From Candidatus Magasanikiibacteriota bacterium (GTDB lineage Bacteria > Patescibacteriota > Patescibacteriia > Magasanikbacterales > UBA922), in the NCBI GenBank assembly GCA_023246555.1, contig JAHFIC010000003.1, positions 20,669-43,073 of the forward strand: 22,405 nucleotides of DNA, in the 5' to 3' direction. The position numbers and the translations under genes were made by a program. The notes below the pieces were generated by a model that did no database searches, was not told where the DNA came from, and was given only the letters and a program-made list of their open reading frames with translations. Every line of letters begins with the position of its first letter. The first letter of the stretch is position 1. Of the stretch, positions 1 to 7,273 are shown piece by piece.

Positions 1-1027
1 GACCACGGGAAAGCAGAATCATGCACTTGCCGTTTGGCCAGATAAACTTGTCTACCTGCGGCTTGACGTTTTCTTCCCGGATATCTTTTTGTCTCTTGAG
101 CCAAGCGACATCAATTTCGCTGTCAAAATGTCCGATGTTGCAAACAATCGCGCCGTCTTTCATTTTTTCCAGATGCTTTCCCCCAATCACAGCACAGCAT
201 CCAGTTGCGGTGACAAAAATATCACCCGCTTCAGCTACGCTTTCCATCGTTGTCACCTCAAAGCCTTCCATTGCGGCTTGAAGCGCGTTGATCGGATCGA
301 TTTCTGTTACGACGACACGCGCGCCAAACCCACGCATGCTTTGCGCGCACCCCTTCCCCACATCCCCAAAGCCCGCAATCACGACGGTTTTGCCGGCGAT
401 CATGGTATTCGTTGCTTGCTTAATGCCATCGGCCAGACTTTCACGACAGCCGTATTTATTATCGAACTTTGATTTTGTAACCGAATCATTGACATTGATC
501 GCCGGGATCCGAAGCGTGCCCTTTTCCATCATTTGGTACAACCGATGCACGCCAGTGGTGGTTTCTTCAGAAAGTCCTTTAATGTCTTTCAGTAATTCCG
601 GATGCTTTTCATGGATGAGAAGCGTCAAATCCCCGCCGTCATCTAGGAGCAAATTCGGTCCTTTGCCACGAGAAAATTTCAATGATTCTTCGACACACCA
701 CCAATATTCTTTTTCTGCCTCCCCTTTCCACGCAAAAACAGGAATCCCCGCTCTGGCGATTGCCGCCGCCGCATGATCTTGCGTCGAAAAAATATTACAG
801 CTTGACCAACGAACTTCCGCGCCAAGCGCTTGGAGCGTCTCGATGAGGACTGCAGTCTGAATCGTCATATGAAGACACCCTGCAATCCGCGCCCCTTTCA
901 GTGATTTTTTCACTTTGTATTTTTTGCGAAGCGCCATGAGTCCGGGCATTTCTTTTTCCGCAAGAATAATTTCCTTCCTGCCCCAGTCCGCGAGCGTGAT
1001 ATCAGCGACCTTGTAGTCATGTTTCAT
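1..1027 (-). CDS. ahcY: S-adenosylhomocysteine hydrolase, C-terminus outside window
   Basis: Adenosylhomocysteinase reversibly splits S-adenosylhomocysteine into adenosine and homocysteine in the cytosol, relieving product inhibition of methyltransferases. Reading the minus strand from ATG at 1027 gives 342 codons with no stop before the window edge; family members are usually over 400 aa, so the C-terminal end is missing. Both family signatures are visible: SCNIFSTQDHAAAAIA at residues 76-91 and the NAD-binding GKTVVIAGFGDVGKGCA at 212-228. Residues NVNDSVTKSKFDNKYG (178-193) match the catalytic block with the Lys and Asp that contact substrate. The ATG overlaps the stop of the upstream adenosine kinase gene (ATGA), so the two are probably translationally coupled and the pair removes both reaction products. 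Identity is secure; only the 3' end is unseen. Confidence 0.96.
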   Translation of the reverse strand, partial: MKHDYKVADITLADWGRKEIILAEKEMPGLMALRKKYKVKKSLKGARIAGCLHMTIQTAVLIETLQALGAEVRWSSCNIFSTQDHAAAAIARAGIPVFAWKGEAEKEYWWCVEESLKFSRGKGPNLLLDDGGDLTLLIHEKHPELLKDIKGLSEETTTGVHRLYQMMEKGTLRIPAINVNDSVTKSKFDNKYGCRESLADGIKQATNTMIAGKTVVIAGFGDVGKGCAQSMRGFGARVVVTEIDPINALQAAMEGFEVTTMESVAEAGDIFVTATGCCAVIGGKHLEKMKDGAIVCNIGHFDSEIDVAWLKRQKDIREENVKPQVDKFIWPNGKCMILLSRG

Positions 1028-1965
1028 ATGAGTGGCAAAAATTCTCCGTACGTTCTTTTATACCTGTCACAAAATTCTTCCTTCGCAAATGCGTGCGCCT
1101 GCGTGCCATAGGTTTCGATGGCATAGCTCGCGGCCACAGAACCCATGCGCCCGCACACCGCATACTCGAACGCTTTTTCCACTCCCACAAAAAATCCCGC
1201 GCGATAGGCATCGCCGGCCCCGGTTGGATCGTCGAAGGATTGTGGCGGACATGGTGGGATTTCAATTTGTTCGCCGTGAGGCGTGCTCACGATCGAGCCG
1301 CGCTCTCCGAGAGTGGTGATAAGAACGCGAGACTCGCCCATGATCGTTTTGGCGTCCCAGTGTGTTCGATCCTGCAAAAGTTTCATTTCATAATCATTGC
1401 CAATCACAAATGACGATCGTTCAATCATATCCTTCAACTCCGACTCGTTGAATGCCGTCATTTGTTGTCCCGGATCAAACACCACGCGCATGCCGGCCGC
1501 GGCCGCATCCCGCACATGACGCATCATCGCATCTTTGTGAGTGGGAGCGACAATCGCAATCTCGTTTGCTTGCATGATGTCTCTCGCGTCAATATCGCTC
1601 GCTTTCTTTAATGGCCCGGGGTAAAACGCCGCAATTTGATTATTATCGGCATCGGTTGTGATATATGCCGATGCAGTCATTTGCGTATCATCCATGAAAA
1701 TATACTCGCGAGAAATGCCGTGATTTTTGAAATACGCGGCATACTGATTACCGTCTTTTCCAAGAGCGGAAACAATGAACGGTTCGCTTCCCAAAAGTTT
1801 TGTGGTATACGCAATATTCCCCGCCGTCCCGCCCCAACTCCGTTCCAGTTTATCGACCATGAATGACAGGTTCAAAATATGAATCTGATCGGGCAAAATA
1901 TGCCGACGAAACGTGTCGGGAAAATTCATGATATAGTCGTACACGAGCGATCCTGAAATCAACAT
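1024..1965 (-). CDS. adoK: adenosine kinase (PfkB/ribokinase family)
   Basis: Predicted to phosphorylate adenosine to AMP using ATP. The 313-aa protein opens LISGSLVYDYIMNFP, has the WGGTAGN substrate-lid block, a FYPGPL segment and the PfkB signature DPTGAGDAYRAGF, whose Asp is the catalytic base. These blocks, and the ETYGTQ ending region, resemble what I recall of mycobacterial-type adenosine kinase more than fructokinase or ribokinase. ATG at 1965 is preferred because it starts at the conserved first strand; an in-frame ATG at 2004 preceded by AAGGG would add 13 residues and overlap the upstream gene. The stop overlaps the ahcY start by 4 bp. Context fits strongly, since the downstream enzyme produces adenosine. 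Another nucleoside or sugar specificity cannot be excluded from sequence alone. Confidence 0.85.
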   Translation of the reverse strand: MLISGSLVYDYIMNFPDTFRRHILPDQIHILNLSFMVDKLERSWGGTAGNIAYTTKLLGSEPFIVSALGKDGNQYAAYFKNHGISREYIFMDDTQMTASAYITTDADNNQIAAFYPGPLKKASDIDARDIMQANEIAIVAPTHKDAMMRHVRDAAAAGMRVVFDPGQQMTAFNESELKDMIERSSFVIGNDYEMKLLQDRTHWDAKTIMGESRVLITTLGERGSIVSTPHGEQIEIPPCPPQSFDDPTGAGDAYRAGFFVGVEKAFEYAVCGRMGSVAASYAIETYGTQAHAFAKEEFCDRYKRTYGEFLPLI

Positions 1966-1979
1966 AAAAGGTCTGCAAA

Positions 1980-2288
1980 TTATTGTCGAAGAGCGGTCAT
2001 GCACCCTTGAATGCGGTTGCCCTCACCTTCCACTACGTCGCCATCATATTCTCCGCTATGAGCCGTATGCTCGCCGTACGACGGCTGTTTTTGATCAAGA
2101 TGAAGATTCACGCGAATTTCTTTTCCCGCATCACCTTCGACATACACATGAAATCTCGGATACCCGCTTCTGCCAAAGACGCGAACATAACTGACCTCGC
2201 CTTGGCGATTAACAATACGGCCATAGCCGCAACGCCGGAGAAGCATATCAAGATTAAACCGAAATGGGCCGGGCAGGTAAAGCTTCAT
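1980..2288 (-). CDS. conserved hypothetical protein, 102 aa
   Basis: I do not recognise a named family. The protein begins MKLYLPGPFRFNLDMLLRRC and contains SYVRVFGR, YPRFHVYVE, IRVNLHLDQKQPSY and HSGEYDG blocks, which look conserved and beta-rich; I have an impression of similar small proteins in other Patescibacteria, unverified. There is no signal peptide or membrane segment, so it is probably cytosolic. ATG at 2288 is chosen because GGGG lies 5 nt upstream and the protein starts at the conserved-looking segment; a TTG at 2306 would add six poor residues. It lies 40 nt after the mpg stop and 14 nt before the preferred adoK start, inside the long minus-strand operon. Confidence 0.7.
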   Translation of the reverse strand: MKLYLPGPFRFNLDMLLRRCGYGRIVNRQGEVSYVRVFGRSGYPRFHVYVEGDAGKEIRVNLHLDQKQPSYGEHTAHSGEYDGDVVEGEGNRIQGCMTALRQ

Positions 2289-2328
2289 ATAGCCCCATAA
2301 TACCAATAAATAAAGGAGGATTCAACCC

Positions 2329-2868
2329 TTATAGAGCGTAAACAAAATGATACTTTTTCTTTGCCCACTCGCCTGCGTAGTCCACGCCGATGCGCGGGGA
2401 TTTCTGAATAAAACCGGGCATAATATTCACTCCCCGATCTTCGATCCATAACCCAGAACCTTGAACGGCGGGAAGCATATTCCACCGCTTATGGATATGA
2501 AGCAATTGAGTGATGCGCGCCGGACCGATGATTTTTTTCCCATTCTTATCCTGAATCCCGCGAATAAGAATAGCGGCTGGATACCCTCTTTTCCCGGTAA
2601 CGATATTCAACATCCAGTGCATACCATAACAAAGATAAACGTACCAGATGCCGGCCGGCCCAAACATGGGTGCATTGCGTGATGTCTCTCCCCGATATGC
2701 GTGAGACGCTCTATCCTTTGGCCCATCATAGGCCTCGACGTCGATAATCATGTACGCCTCTGCCCGAGAATTCCTTTTTCGTACAAGGTACTTTCCCAAA
2801 AGTTGTGAAGCAACCAGAAGAGCTGGCTGTTCAAAAAACGATGGTCGCAACAGCCGTACTTTTCCCAT
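2329..2868 (-). CDS. mpg: 3-methyladenine DNA glycosylase (AAG/MPG family)
   Basis: Base-excision repair glycosylase that removes alkylated or deaminated purines from DNA and leaves an abasic site. The 179-aa product has the family core: IIDVEAYDGPKDRASHAYRG at residues 41-60 with Glu45 as the catalytic residue, then RNAPMFGPAGIWYVYLCYGM and LNIVTG. C-terminal blocks IIGPARIT, GSGLWI and SPRIGVDYAG are also typical. Length is slightly under the usual bacterial 185-200 aa. ATG at 2868 has AGGG 5 nt upstream and lies 2 nt after the stop of the small upstream gene; the open frame reaches further, but its extra 42 residues are unlike the family and overlap that gene. Cotranscription with adoK and ahcY looks positional rather than functional. 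Confidence 0.93.
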   Translation of the reverse strand: MGKVRLLRPSFFEQPALLVASQLLGKYLVRKRNSRAEAYMIIDVEAYDGPKDRASHAYRGETSRNAPMFGPAGIWYVYLCYGMHWMLNIVTGKRGYPAAILIRGIQDKNGKKIIGPARITQLLHIHKRWNMLPAVQGSGLWIEDRGVNIMPGFIQKSPRIGVDYAGEWAKKKYHFVYAL

Positions 2869-2870
2869 AA

Positions 2871-3044
2871 CTACCCTGGTTCTCCTACCTCTGGCGGCAC
2901 ATATCCATCTCTCCGGCTCGGATCGGTCACGCATGATTCCATGACGGTCATCAGCAAAAGAAAAATAACACCCAACATGCCCAACGCAATACAAGAACTT
3001 CTTGGTGGAGCAATTGGCGGAGGCGCGGATGGCTGTTGTGTCAT
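2871..3044 (-). CDS. small single-pass membrane protein, 57 aa
   Basis: A short reading frame fills the gap between its neighbours. The protein has a Pro/Ser-rich start (MTQQPSAPPPIAPP), one hydrophobic helix around residues 18-35 (CIALGMLGVIFLLLMTVM), and a polar tail rich in Pro and Glu (YVPPEVGEPG). It could be a single-pass membrane protein; Cys at 18 and 37 do not sit in a convincing lipobox. The start is 3 nt after the stop of the 76-aa gene and the stop is 2 nt before mpg, which is the spacing of a translated operon gene. No clear Shine-Dalgarno is present, and the function is unknown. Support is positional plus the hydropathy pattern. Confidence 0.5.
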   Translation of the reverse strand: MTQQPSAPPPIAPPRSSCIALGMLGVIFLLLMTVMESCVTDPSRRDGYVPPEVGEPG

Positions 3045-3047
3045 AAA

Positions 3048-3278
3048 TTATATTTTACGCAAAAATCGTTGACAAAATCGAATCATATATACGGAAATCG
3101 CTACATACACCAGGCTTTTTACTGTATGCCACGACCAAAATCCATGAACACGGAATCCAGTGAAAAGGAGATACTTCAAATGAACAAACGCCACAACGCC
3201 ATAAAGTAAGATTTCGAGCTTGGCCACAAGCGATAGATTGAGCCGACCAACGAATTGCTGCCATGGTGGTATGTTCAT
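3048..3278 (-). CDS. small membrane protein, 76 aa, two predicted helices
   Basis: Unrecognised. The sequence MNIPPWQQFVGRLNLSLVAK is followed by a hydrophobic stretch at about 21-40 and a second at about 54-68, ending in a basic tail (CQRFLRKI). That suggests two membrane helices with the basic end in the cytosol. It starts 8 nt after the stop of the HExxxH gene and ends 3 nt before the 57-aa gene. An overlapping frame on the same strand, reached from 3309, is less convincing because it would overlap the upstream gene and lacks the clean helix pattern. No Shine-Dalgarno is evident. Function unknown. Confidence 0.55.
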   Translation of the reverse strand: MNIPPWQQFVGRLNLSLVAKLEILLYGVVAFVHLKYLLFTGFRVHGFWSWHTVKSLVYVAISVYMIRFCQRFLRKI

Positions 3279-3286
3279 ATTTGTCG

Positions 3287-3763
3287 CTAGAGGTCCGCGA
3301 ATGGGTCATCGATAAAACCTGCCTCGCGCTCCGCGTCGAGTGCGATATTATGGGCTTCCCAGTACGATTTTCCTTTTTTCATTTCCATGTGCTCACGCAC
3401 TTCATGGATAAGCGTGCTTTCGAAATAATTTTTTGATGCTTTCATGTTTGGTTTGCGCACCGTACAATTGCATTTTGACAGATCCTCCTCGCCTTCGTCA
3501 TAATGATGCGTTGAAATCCAAATCTCGTTCGTCGGAATAAATTCGTGCACCAAGCCATGACCGCCGTGGCCAAAATACGCGCAGAGATTGTTGCGGATCC
3601 ATGTTCCGTTGACGGCGTAAATCATAAATCTGCCTTCTTTGCGGTAAAATTTCTTCCACGGTCCGGAAAGGCGAAAAGAGCGATCTTTCTTTTTTGCTTT
3701 CGCTTGAATCTCTGTTTCGAGTTGAAACCAAAATGGATTGCGTGGATCTTTTGGTATTGACAT
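3287..3763 (-). CDS. uncharacterised protein with HExxxH-type putative metal site
   Basis: A 158-aa soluble protein of no family I can name. The middle has HGGHGLVHEFIPTNEIWIS, where a predicted surface loop is followed by strands. Near the C-terminus the helix STLIHEVREHMEMKKGKSY gives His-Glu-x-x-x-His, and it is followed by AHNIALDAEREAG with another His and Glu. That arrangement resembles small zincin-like folds, in which a first helix supplies His/Glu and a second supplies a further ligand, but the spacing is not the standard HExxH. One Cys pair (CNC) lies in between. It sits 6 nt after the LysE-type gene and heads the small-gene cluster. Enzymatic activity is inference only. Confidence 0.65.
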   Translation of the reverse strand: MSIPKDPRNPFWFQLETEIQAKAKKKDRSFRLSGPWKKFYRKEGRFMIYAVNGTWIRNNLCAYFGHGGHGLVHEFIPTNEIWISTHHYDEGEEDLSKCNCTVRKPNMKASKNYFESTLIHEVREHMEMKKGKSYWEAHNIALDAEREAGFIDDPFADL

Positions 3764-3769
3764 ACATGT

Positions 3770-4396
3770 TTATTTATTTGTCAGCGCCACCTTGATGCCC
3801 AAAGCAACCAATAATCCGCCAAAAGTTTTGTTGAATATGGATTGATAGCGCCCAAATACCGATCGAACTTTTTTCTGGGTAAACAATACGGCGACCAGAG
3901 AAAACCAGAGTACAGTATTTACGACCATAATGGCGCTTGTGGCTGCTAAAATCGGAGCTGGTGTATTGGGTGATAGAACAATCGTGAAAAGACTCAAAAA
4001 GAAGACTGTCGCTTTTGGATTGAGCACGTTCGTCAAAAATCCCATTTTTACTGCCGATGCACGAGAGATATCTGCGTGTTGAACCTGCTCGCTCATCTCG
4101 ATTGCTCCAGCTTTTGTCCGAAGAGATTTAATGCCAATAAAAACAAGATACGCGGCGCCAAACAATTTTATGGCGCTAAATAGAAGAATAGATTGGGAAA
4201 TAATAAACGCCAGACCAGCAACAGAGTAAAAAATATGCACACTAATGCCAAGACCGAAACCAACAGCCGTCCATATGCCTGTTTTCCGAGAATAGGTTAA
4301 TGAATTTCGTACTGCCATCATGAAATCTGGACCCGGACTCATGACAGCAAGCAGATGAATGGCAGTGACAGTGGCAATAAGCAAAAGACTTTCCAT
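3770..4396 (-). CDS. LysE/RhtB-family amino acid exporter
   Basis: Inner-membrane translocator of the LysE/RhtB superfamily, whose members export amino acids such as threonine, homoserine or lysine in exchange for protons. The 208-aa length matches the family (about 205-210). The N-terminal helix ends in MSPGPDF at residues 19-25, the hallmark motif, and is followed by VRNSLTYSRKTGIWTAVGFG. Later hydrophobic segments and NVLNPKATVFFLSLF are also characteristic; six helices are expected. ATG at 4396 is chosen because it begins at the first helix; longer starts run into the terminator of the upstream gene. Substrate cannot be inferred. A possible promoter lies within the preceding terminator, making this the probable first gene of the operon down to ahcY. 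Confidence 0.9.
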   Translation of the reverse strand: MESLLLIATVTAIHLLAVMSPGPDFMMAVRNSLTYSRKTGIWTAVGFGLGISVHIFYSVAGLAFIISQSILLFSAIKLFGAAYLVFIGIKSLRTKAGAIEMSEQVQHADISRASAVKMGFLTNVLNPKATVFFLSLFTIVLSPNTPAPILAATSAIMVVNTVLWFSLVAVLFTQKKVRSVFGRYQSIFNKTFGGLLVALGIKVALTNK

Positions 4397-4405
4397 AGTA
4401 GATCT

Positions 4406-4434
4406 ATCATAATAAAAAAACGGCGTCCGCACAA
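4406..4434 (-). promoter_or_regulatory. putative promoter of the LysE-to-ahcY operon
   Basis: On the minus strand TTGTGC (4434-4429) is followed after 17 bp by TATGAT (4411-4406), 9 bp upstream of the exporter ATG. The -35 box falls in the loop and stem of the upstream gene's terminator and the -10 box just after its T run. Box matches are 4/6 and 5/6; the leader would be only a few bases. Confidence 0.45.
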
Positions 4435-4449
4435 GAGAAACGGATGCCG
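4413..4449 (-). terminator. intrinsic terminator of the 220-aa gene
   Basis: A 9-bp stem (CGGCATCCG pairing with CGGACGCCG, one G-U pair) with an 11-nt loop is followed on the minus strand by seven T residues. It begins 3 nt after the stop codon of the 220-aa gene. Confidence 0.88.
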
Positions 4450-4452
4450 TGG

Positions 4453-5115
4453 TTATGGGATGGTGATTTCGGCGGCGGGGGCAAGCACAATCCACCGCCA
4501 GTGCTTGTCGAAGTGGGTATCGGAACGCATAAAATGGATGTGGCCTAGCTCATCGATGTACGGGACCACCAGGTGTCCGCTTGGGTTTTGCCACGACGGG
4601 TCAGCAATACCGATTCTGCCGCCGCCATCATGTTTTGGGTAGTTCACGACAAACGGCGCGAACCACTGACCCAAAGGAACAACCGATACCCCACCGAGAG
4701 CCGTACGGACGGCCTCAATACCTTTACAATCAGCAGTGGATCGAAGCGCAAACTGCTTGGCTTGCTCCTCTTCCATGATCTCAGCACCAACAAAGGTGTA
4801 TAGTCCACGAGCATACCCACCAAGGACTGGCAGATCATCAGGGTGGTTGTGTTGTGCCGTTGGGTCGTATTTCAGCGAAAAAATTTCTCCAACCTTGGGG
4901 TACGAGGGTTGGGAAATCAACGCCCGCGCGCTTTCCTGTCTTTCGGCGATCAAGCGCGCTATAGCCTGCCAGAAACCATCATCATGAATCAATCGGTGAG
5001 CTTCTCCAGATGTGAGGCTGGGGAAAAGGGATTCAAATTTTCCCAATAACTCCCTCCTCTGAGTCGCGCTCATTGCCGATGCCAATGATCCAGCAATCTT
5101 CTTCTTTGAAGCCAA
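4453..5115 (-). CDS. uncharacterised 220-aa protein in its own transcription unit
   Basis: I do not recognise this protein. The N-terminus (ASKKKIAGSLASAMSATQRR) is basic and probably helical; residues 60-115 include KVGEIFSLKYDPT and LGGYARGLYTFVGAEI, and the C-terminal part has PSGHLVVPYIDELGHIHF and DKHWRWIVLAPA, a Trp/His-rich beta-like region. No signal peptide or membrane helix is present. The start is TTG at 5115, decided by the very strong AGGAGGTG Shine-Dalgarno ending 6 nt upstream; there is no better start in frame. A near-consensus promoter and an intrinsic terminator isolate it from its neighbours, so it is probably well expressed. Function unknown. Confidence 0.75.
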   Translation of the reverse strand: MASKKKIAGSLASAMSATQRRELLGKFESLFPSLTSGEAHRLIHDDGFWQAIARLIAERQESARALISQPSYPKVGEIFSLKYDPTAQHNHPDDLPVLGGYARGLYTFVGAEIMEEEQAKQFALRSTADCKGIEAVRTALGGVSVVPLGQWFAPFVVNYPKHDGGGRIGIADPSWQNPSGHLVVPYIDELGHIHFMRSDTHFDKHWRWIVLAPAAEITIP

Positions 5116-5116
5116 T

Positions 5117-5133
5117 CAAACCACCTCCTTTCG
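5117..5133 (-). promoter_or_regulatory. strong Shine-Dalgarno deciding a TTG start
   Basis: GAAAGGAGGTGGTTTGA precedes TTG at 5115. The match to the anti-Shine-Dalgarno is the longest in this window and fixes a non-ATG start; most neighbouring genes have weak or no such site. Confidence 0.85.
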
Positions 5134-5138
5134 TGAGA

Positions 5139-5167
5139 CTTGTAGCACAGACAGGAGCATTTGTCAA
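5139..5167 (-). promoter_or_regulatory. near-consensus sigma70-type promoter of the 220-aa gene
   Basis: The minus strand reads TTGACA (5167-5162), a 17-bp spacer, then TACAAG (5144-5139) with an upstream TGC that makes an extended -10. The expected start site is about 5132, giving a leader of roughly 17 nt that holds the Shine-Dalgarno. Confidence 0.75.
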
Positions 5168-5203
5168 TCATCTGGAAGTCGATATGGGAACCAACTACAA
5201 CAA

Positions 5204-6655
5204 TTAAAGTTTCTCCAAATCAAGTTCTTCGGTAATGGAAATCTGTTCTACAAACTCCGGCATATGCGACACCAAGATCACCGACCCTTCAAATGCGTCA
5301 ATCGCTTGCGCGATAATCGGGAGATGCCGGAAATTAATATGGTTGGTGGGTTCATCGAGGATAAGAAGTCCTGGTTTCTGAAGGACAAAGCGCGCGTAAC
5401 AGAGAAGCCCTTTCTGCCCTTCGGAAAGCGACGCAACGGTATTTTGCATGATGCTCGAATGCAAAAGGAACTGCGAGCCGGTGGCATAAATTTCTTCGTT
5501 GTCGGGCACATCCATCATCTCCGCAAGCGCTTGATAGACAGTAGCCGAAAAATCAAGGCCGGAAAAATCTTGACGATAGTAGCCCACTTTCACCCCTTCA
5601 GCAATACGAGCAAAAGAGGCTGTGCCCGTGCCGAGCGCCTGAAGCAGGGTGCTTTTTCCAATTCCGTTCGGTCCTTTGATCAACAGGCGCTGATTCCGCC
5701 AAAGCTTGATGTTTACCATTTTTTCAATCGGTTTATGATCTTTCAAGATAGAGACGGACGTCATAGTTACCATCGCTTCGGGGACATGCTGAGCGCGTAT
5801 CACAAAAGGCCGAATGGTCTTATCTTCTTTGCGCACGTCAACCATGTTCGCCTCGTCCTCTGCGACCTCTTCCTTCAATTTGCTCGCAAGTTTGCGCATT
5901 TTCCCTCCTTTATGGGCAAAAAAATTTACCTTGTCTTTGCGATCTTGGATATTTTTTAATAGTTGAGCATTTTTGCGCTCTTCCCGCTCCACCTGCGCCT
6001 TGATTTCCTCAACGACATCAAAATAATTACCAACATATTGCTCTACTTTATGCGTGTGAACATCTAAATTCAAAACGCCATCGGTGAAAGAATTTAAAAA
6101 ATTCGCATCATGAGAAATGACCATAACCGTTTTTTCATACATGATGAGGAAAGTCGTCAGGTGATCAATTCCCTTTTGATCGAGGTTATTGGTTGGCTCG
6201 TCGAGGAGAAGCACATCGGGTTTTTGGATGAGCGCATACGCCAAAAGAAGCCGCGCCTGCTGTCCGCCGGAGAGGCTTTTAATTTTTTTGTCGAGCGGTA
6301 GCGCAAGTTGGACAATTTCAAGGACATCTTTAACGAATCTTTCCAAAGCATATTTCTTTTCCGCAAACGCAGTTTCAAAATACCCAAGTATCGTACGATC
6401 CATATGCTCCTTGGGCATAACCTGCGGGGCGATGCCGATGGTTGCTCCGTTGCTCACATATACATTGCCCGAACGCGGTTTCAATTCTTTTGTCATCAGT
6501 TTAAAGATGGTGCTTTTACCCGCGCCGTTTTGTCCCATGATTGTTATCTTGCTGTTTTCTCGTACCGAAAAATTCGCTTCGTCCAATTGAAGCTTGTCTT
6601 CGCCGTATCCAAACGTCACGTTTTCAAAACGGACAATAACATTCCCCTGTGGCAT
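5204..6655 (-). CDS. ABC-F family ATPase (ribosome-associated type)
   Basis: A soluble twin-cassette ATPase of the ABC-F class, which generally binds the ribosomal E site and acts in translation or antibiotic protection. Domain 1: Walker A GQNGAGKST at 41-49, signature LSGGQQ at 128-133, Walker B LLLDEPTNNLD at 149-159, switch His182 in SHD. A charged linker of about 90 residues (220-310) joins domain 2: Walker A GPNGIGKST at 328-336, signature LSEGQKG at 410-416 with Glu for Gly, Walker B LILDEPTNH at 431-439, and SHM at 463-465. No transmembrane segments are present. At 483 aa it is shorter than the common 520-640 aa. Subclass cannot be assigned. It lies 27 nt after the cyclophilin gene, and no terminator was seen after it. 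Confidence 0.92.
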   Translation of the reverse strand: MPQGNVIVRFENVTFGYGEDKLQLDEANFSVRENSKITIMGQNGAGKSTIFKLMTKELKPRSGNVYVSNGATIGIAPQVMPKEHMDRTILGYFETAFAEKKYALERFVKDVLEIVQLALPLDKKIKSLSGGQQARLLLAYALIQKPDVLLLDEPTNNLDQKGIDHLTTFLIMYEKTVMVISHDANFLNSFTDGVLNLDVHTHKVEQYVGNYFDVVEEIKAQVEREERKNAQLLKNIQDRKDKVNFFAHKGGKMRKLASKLKEEVAEDEANMVDVRKEDKTIRPFVIRAQHVPEAMVTMTSVSILKDHKPIEKMVNIKLWRNQRLLIKGPNGIGKSTLLQALGTGTASFARIAEGVKVGYYRQDFSGLDFSATVYQALAEMMDVPDNEEIYATGSQFLLHSSIMQNTVASLSEGQKGLLCYARFVLQKPGLLILDEPTNHINFRHLPIIAQAIDAFEGSVILVSHMPEFVEQISITEELDLEKL

Positions 6656-6682
6656 ACTAAAAATAGAATCTCTTTTGAGAAA

Positions 6683-7270
6683 CTACTCTTGCTCTTTAAT
6701 TTCGACGCTGGTGAGAATGATGGGCACGACCGGTTGAGATAGTTCTCCCGACAGACTGTTCATGACACTGGCTTCAGCAATCGCGTCCACTGTCTCAAGT
6801 CCGGCGATAACACGTCCGAAAATCGTGTAATTCTTTGGCAGCGGGTAATCGGCATGCATGATGAAAAATTGACTGCCATTCGTATTTGGCCCGGCATTGG
6901 CCATGGCAACCGCGCCCCGCGTATACTCCCCCATAAACGGCTCATCATCAAATCGATACCCCGGCCCACCGGTACCGTCACCGTTTGGATCGCCGCCCTG
7001 AATCATGAATCCTTTGATGACGCGATGGAAGCTCGTACCGTTGTAAAAACCTTTTTCCGCGAGATCGATAAAATTCTTGACAGTGTTCGGTGTCTCTTGT
7101 TTATTCAAAGCGATTTCAATGTCTCCTGTATCAGTGTGAAGCGTGGCGATATACTCTTTTACAATGTCGTGTTCCATAGATGATGGTAAAGAATGAATAT
7201 TTGTTTTGCACCCAAAACCGAACAGCGTTAGGCTGATGATGGCGAGAGAAAAAAGGATATTTTTTTTCAT
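6683..7270 (-). CDS. cyclophilin-type peptidyl-prolyl isomerase lipoprotein
   Basis: Catalyses cis-trans isomerisation of proline peptide bonds, here predicted on the outer face of the cytoplasmic membrane. The N-terminus has a basic start, a hydrophobic segment and a lipobox-like LFGFGC with Cys21 as the lipidated residue, which would need Lgt; an lgt gene occurs later in this window. The cyclophilin domain covers about 40-195 with FHRVIKGFMIQGGDPNGDG (catalytic Arg in FHRV), AMANAGPNTNGSQFFI and FGRVIAGLETVD. Total length 195 aa is typical for short bacterial cyclophilins. It starts 3 nt after the stop of the 557-aa gene, so the two are probably cotranscribed. Confidence 0.94.
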   Translation of the reverse strand: MKKNILFSLAIISLTLFGFGCKTNIHSLPSSMEHDIVKEYIATLHTDTGDIEIALNKQETPNTVKNFIDLAEKGFYNGTSFHRVIKGFMIQGGDPNGDGTGGPGYRFDDEPFMGEYTRGAVAMANAGPNTNGSQFFIMHADYPLPKNYTIFGRVIAGLETVDAIAEASVMNSLSGELSQPVVPIILTSVEIKEQE

Positions 7271-7273
7271 AAA

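Noticed and set aside
288..776. Plus-strand 162-codon frame antisense to ahcY
   Set aside because: The minus strand encodes both SAH hydrolase signatures here, so the plus frame is spurious.
5264..5959. Plus-strand 231-codon frame antisense to the ABC-F gene
   Set aside because: It is a shadow of a confidently identified gene and shows no recognisable motif.
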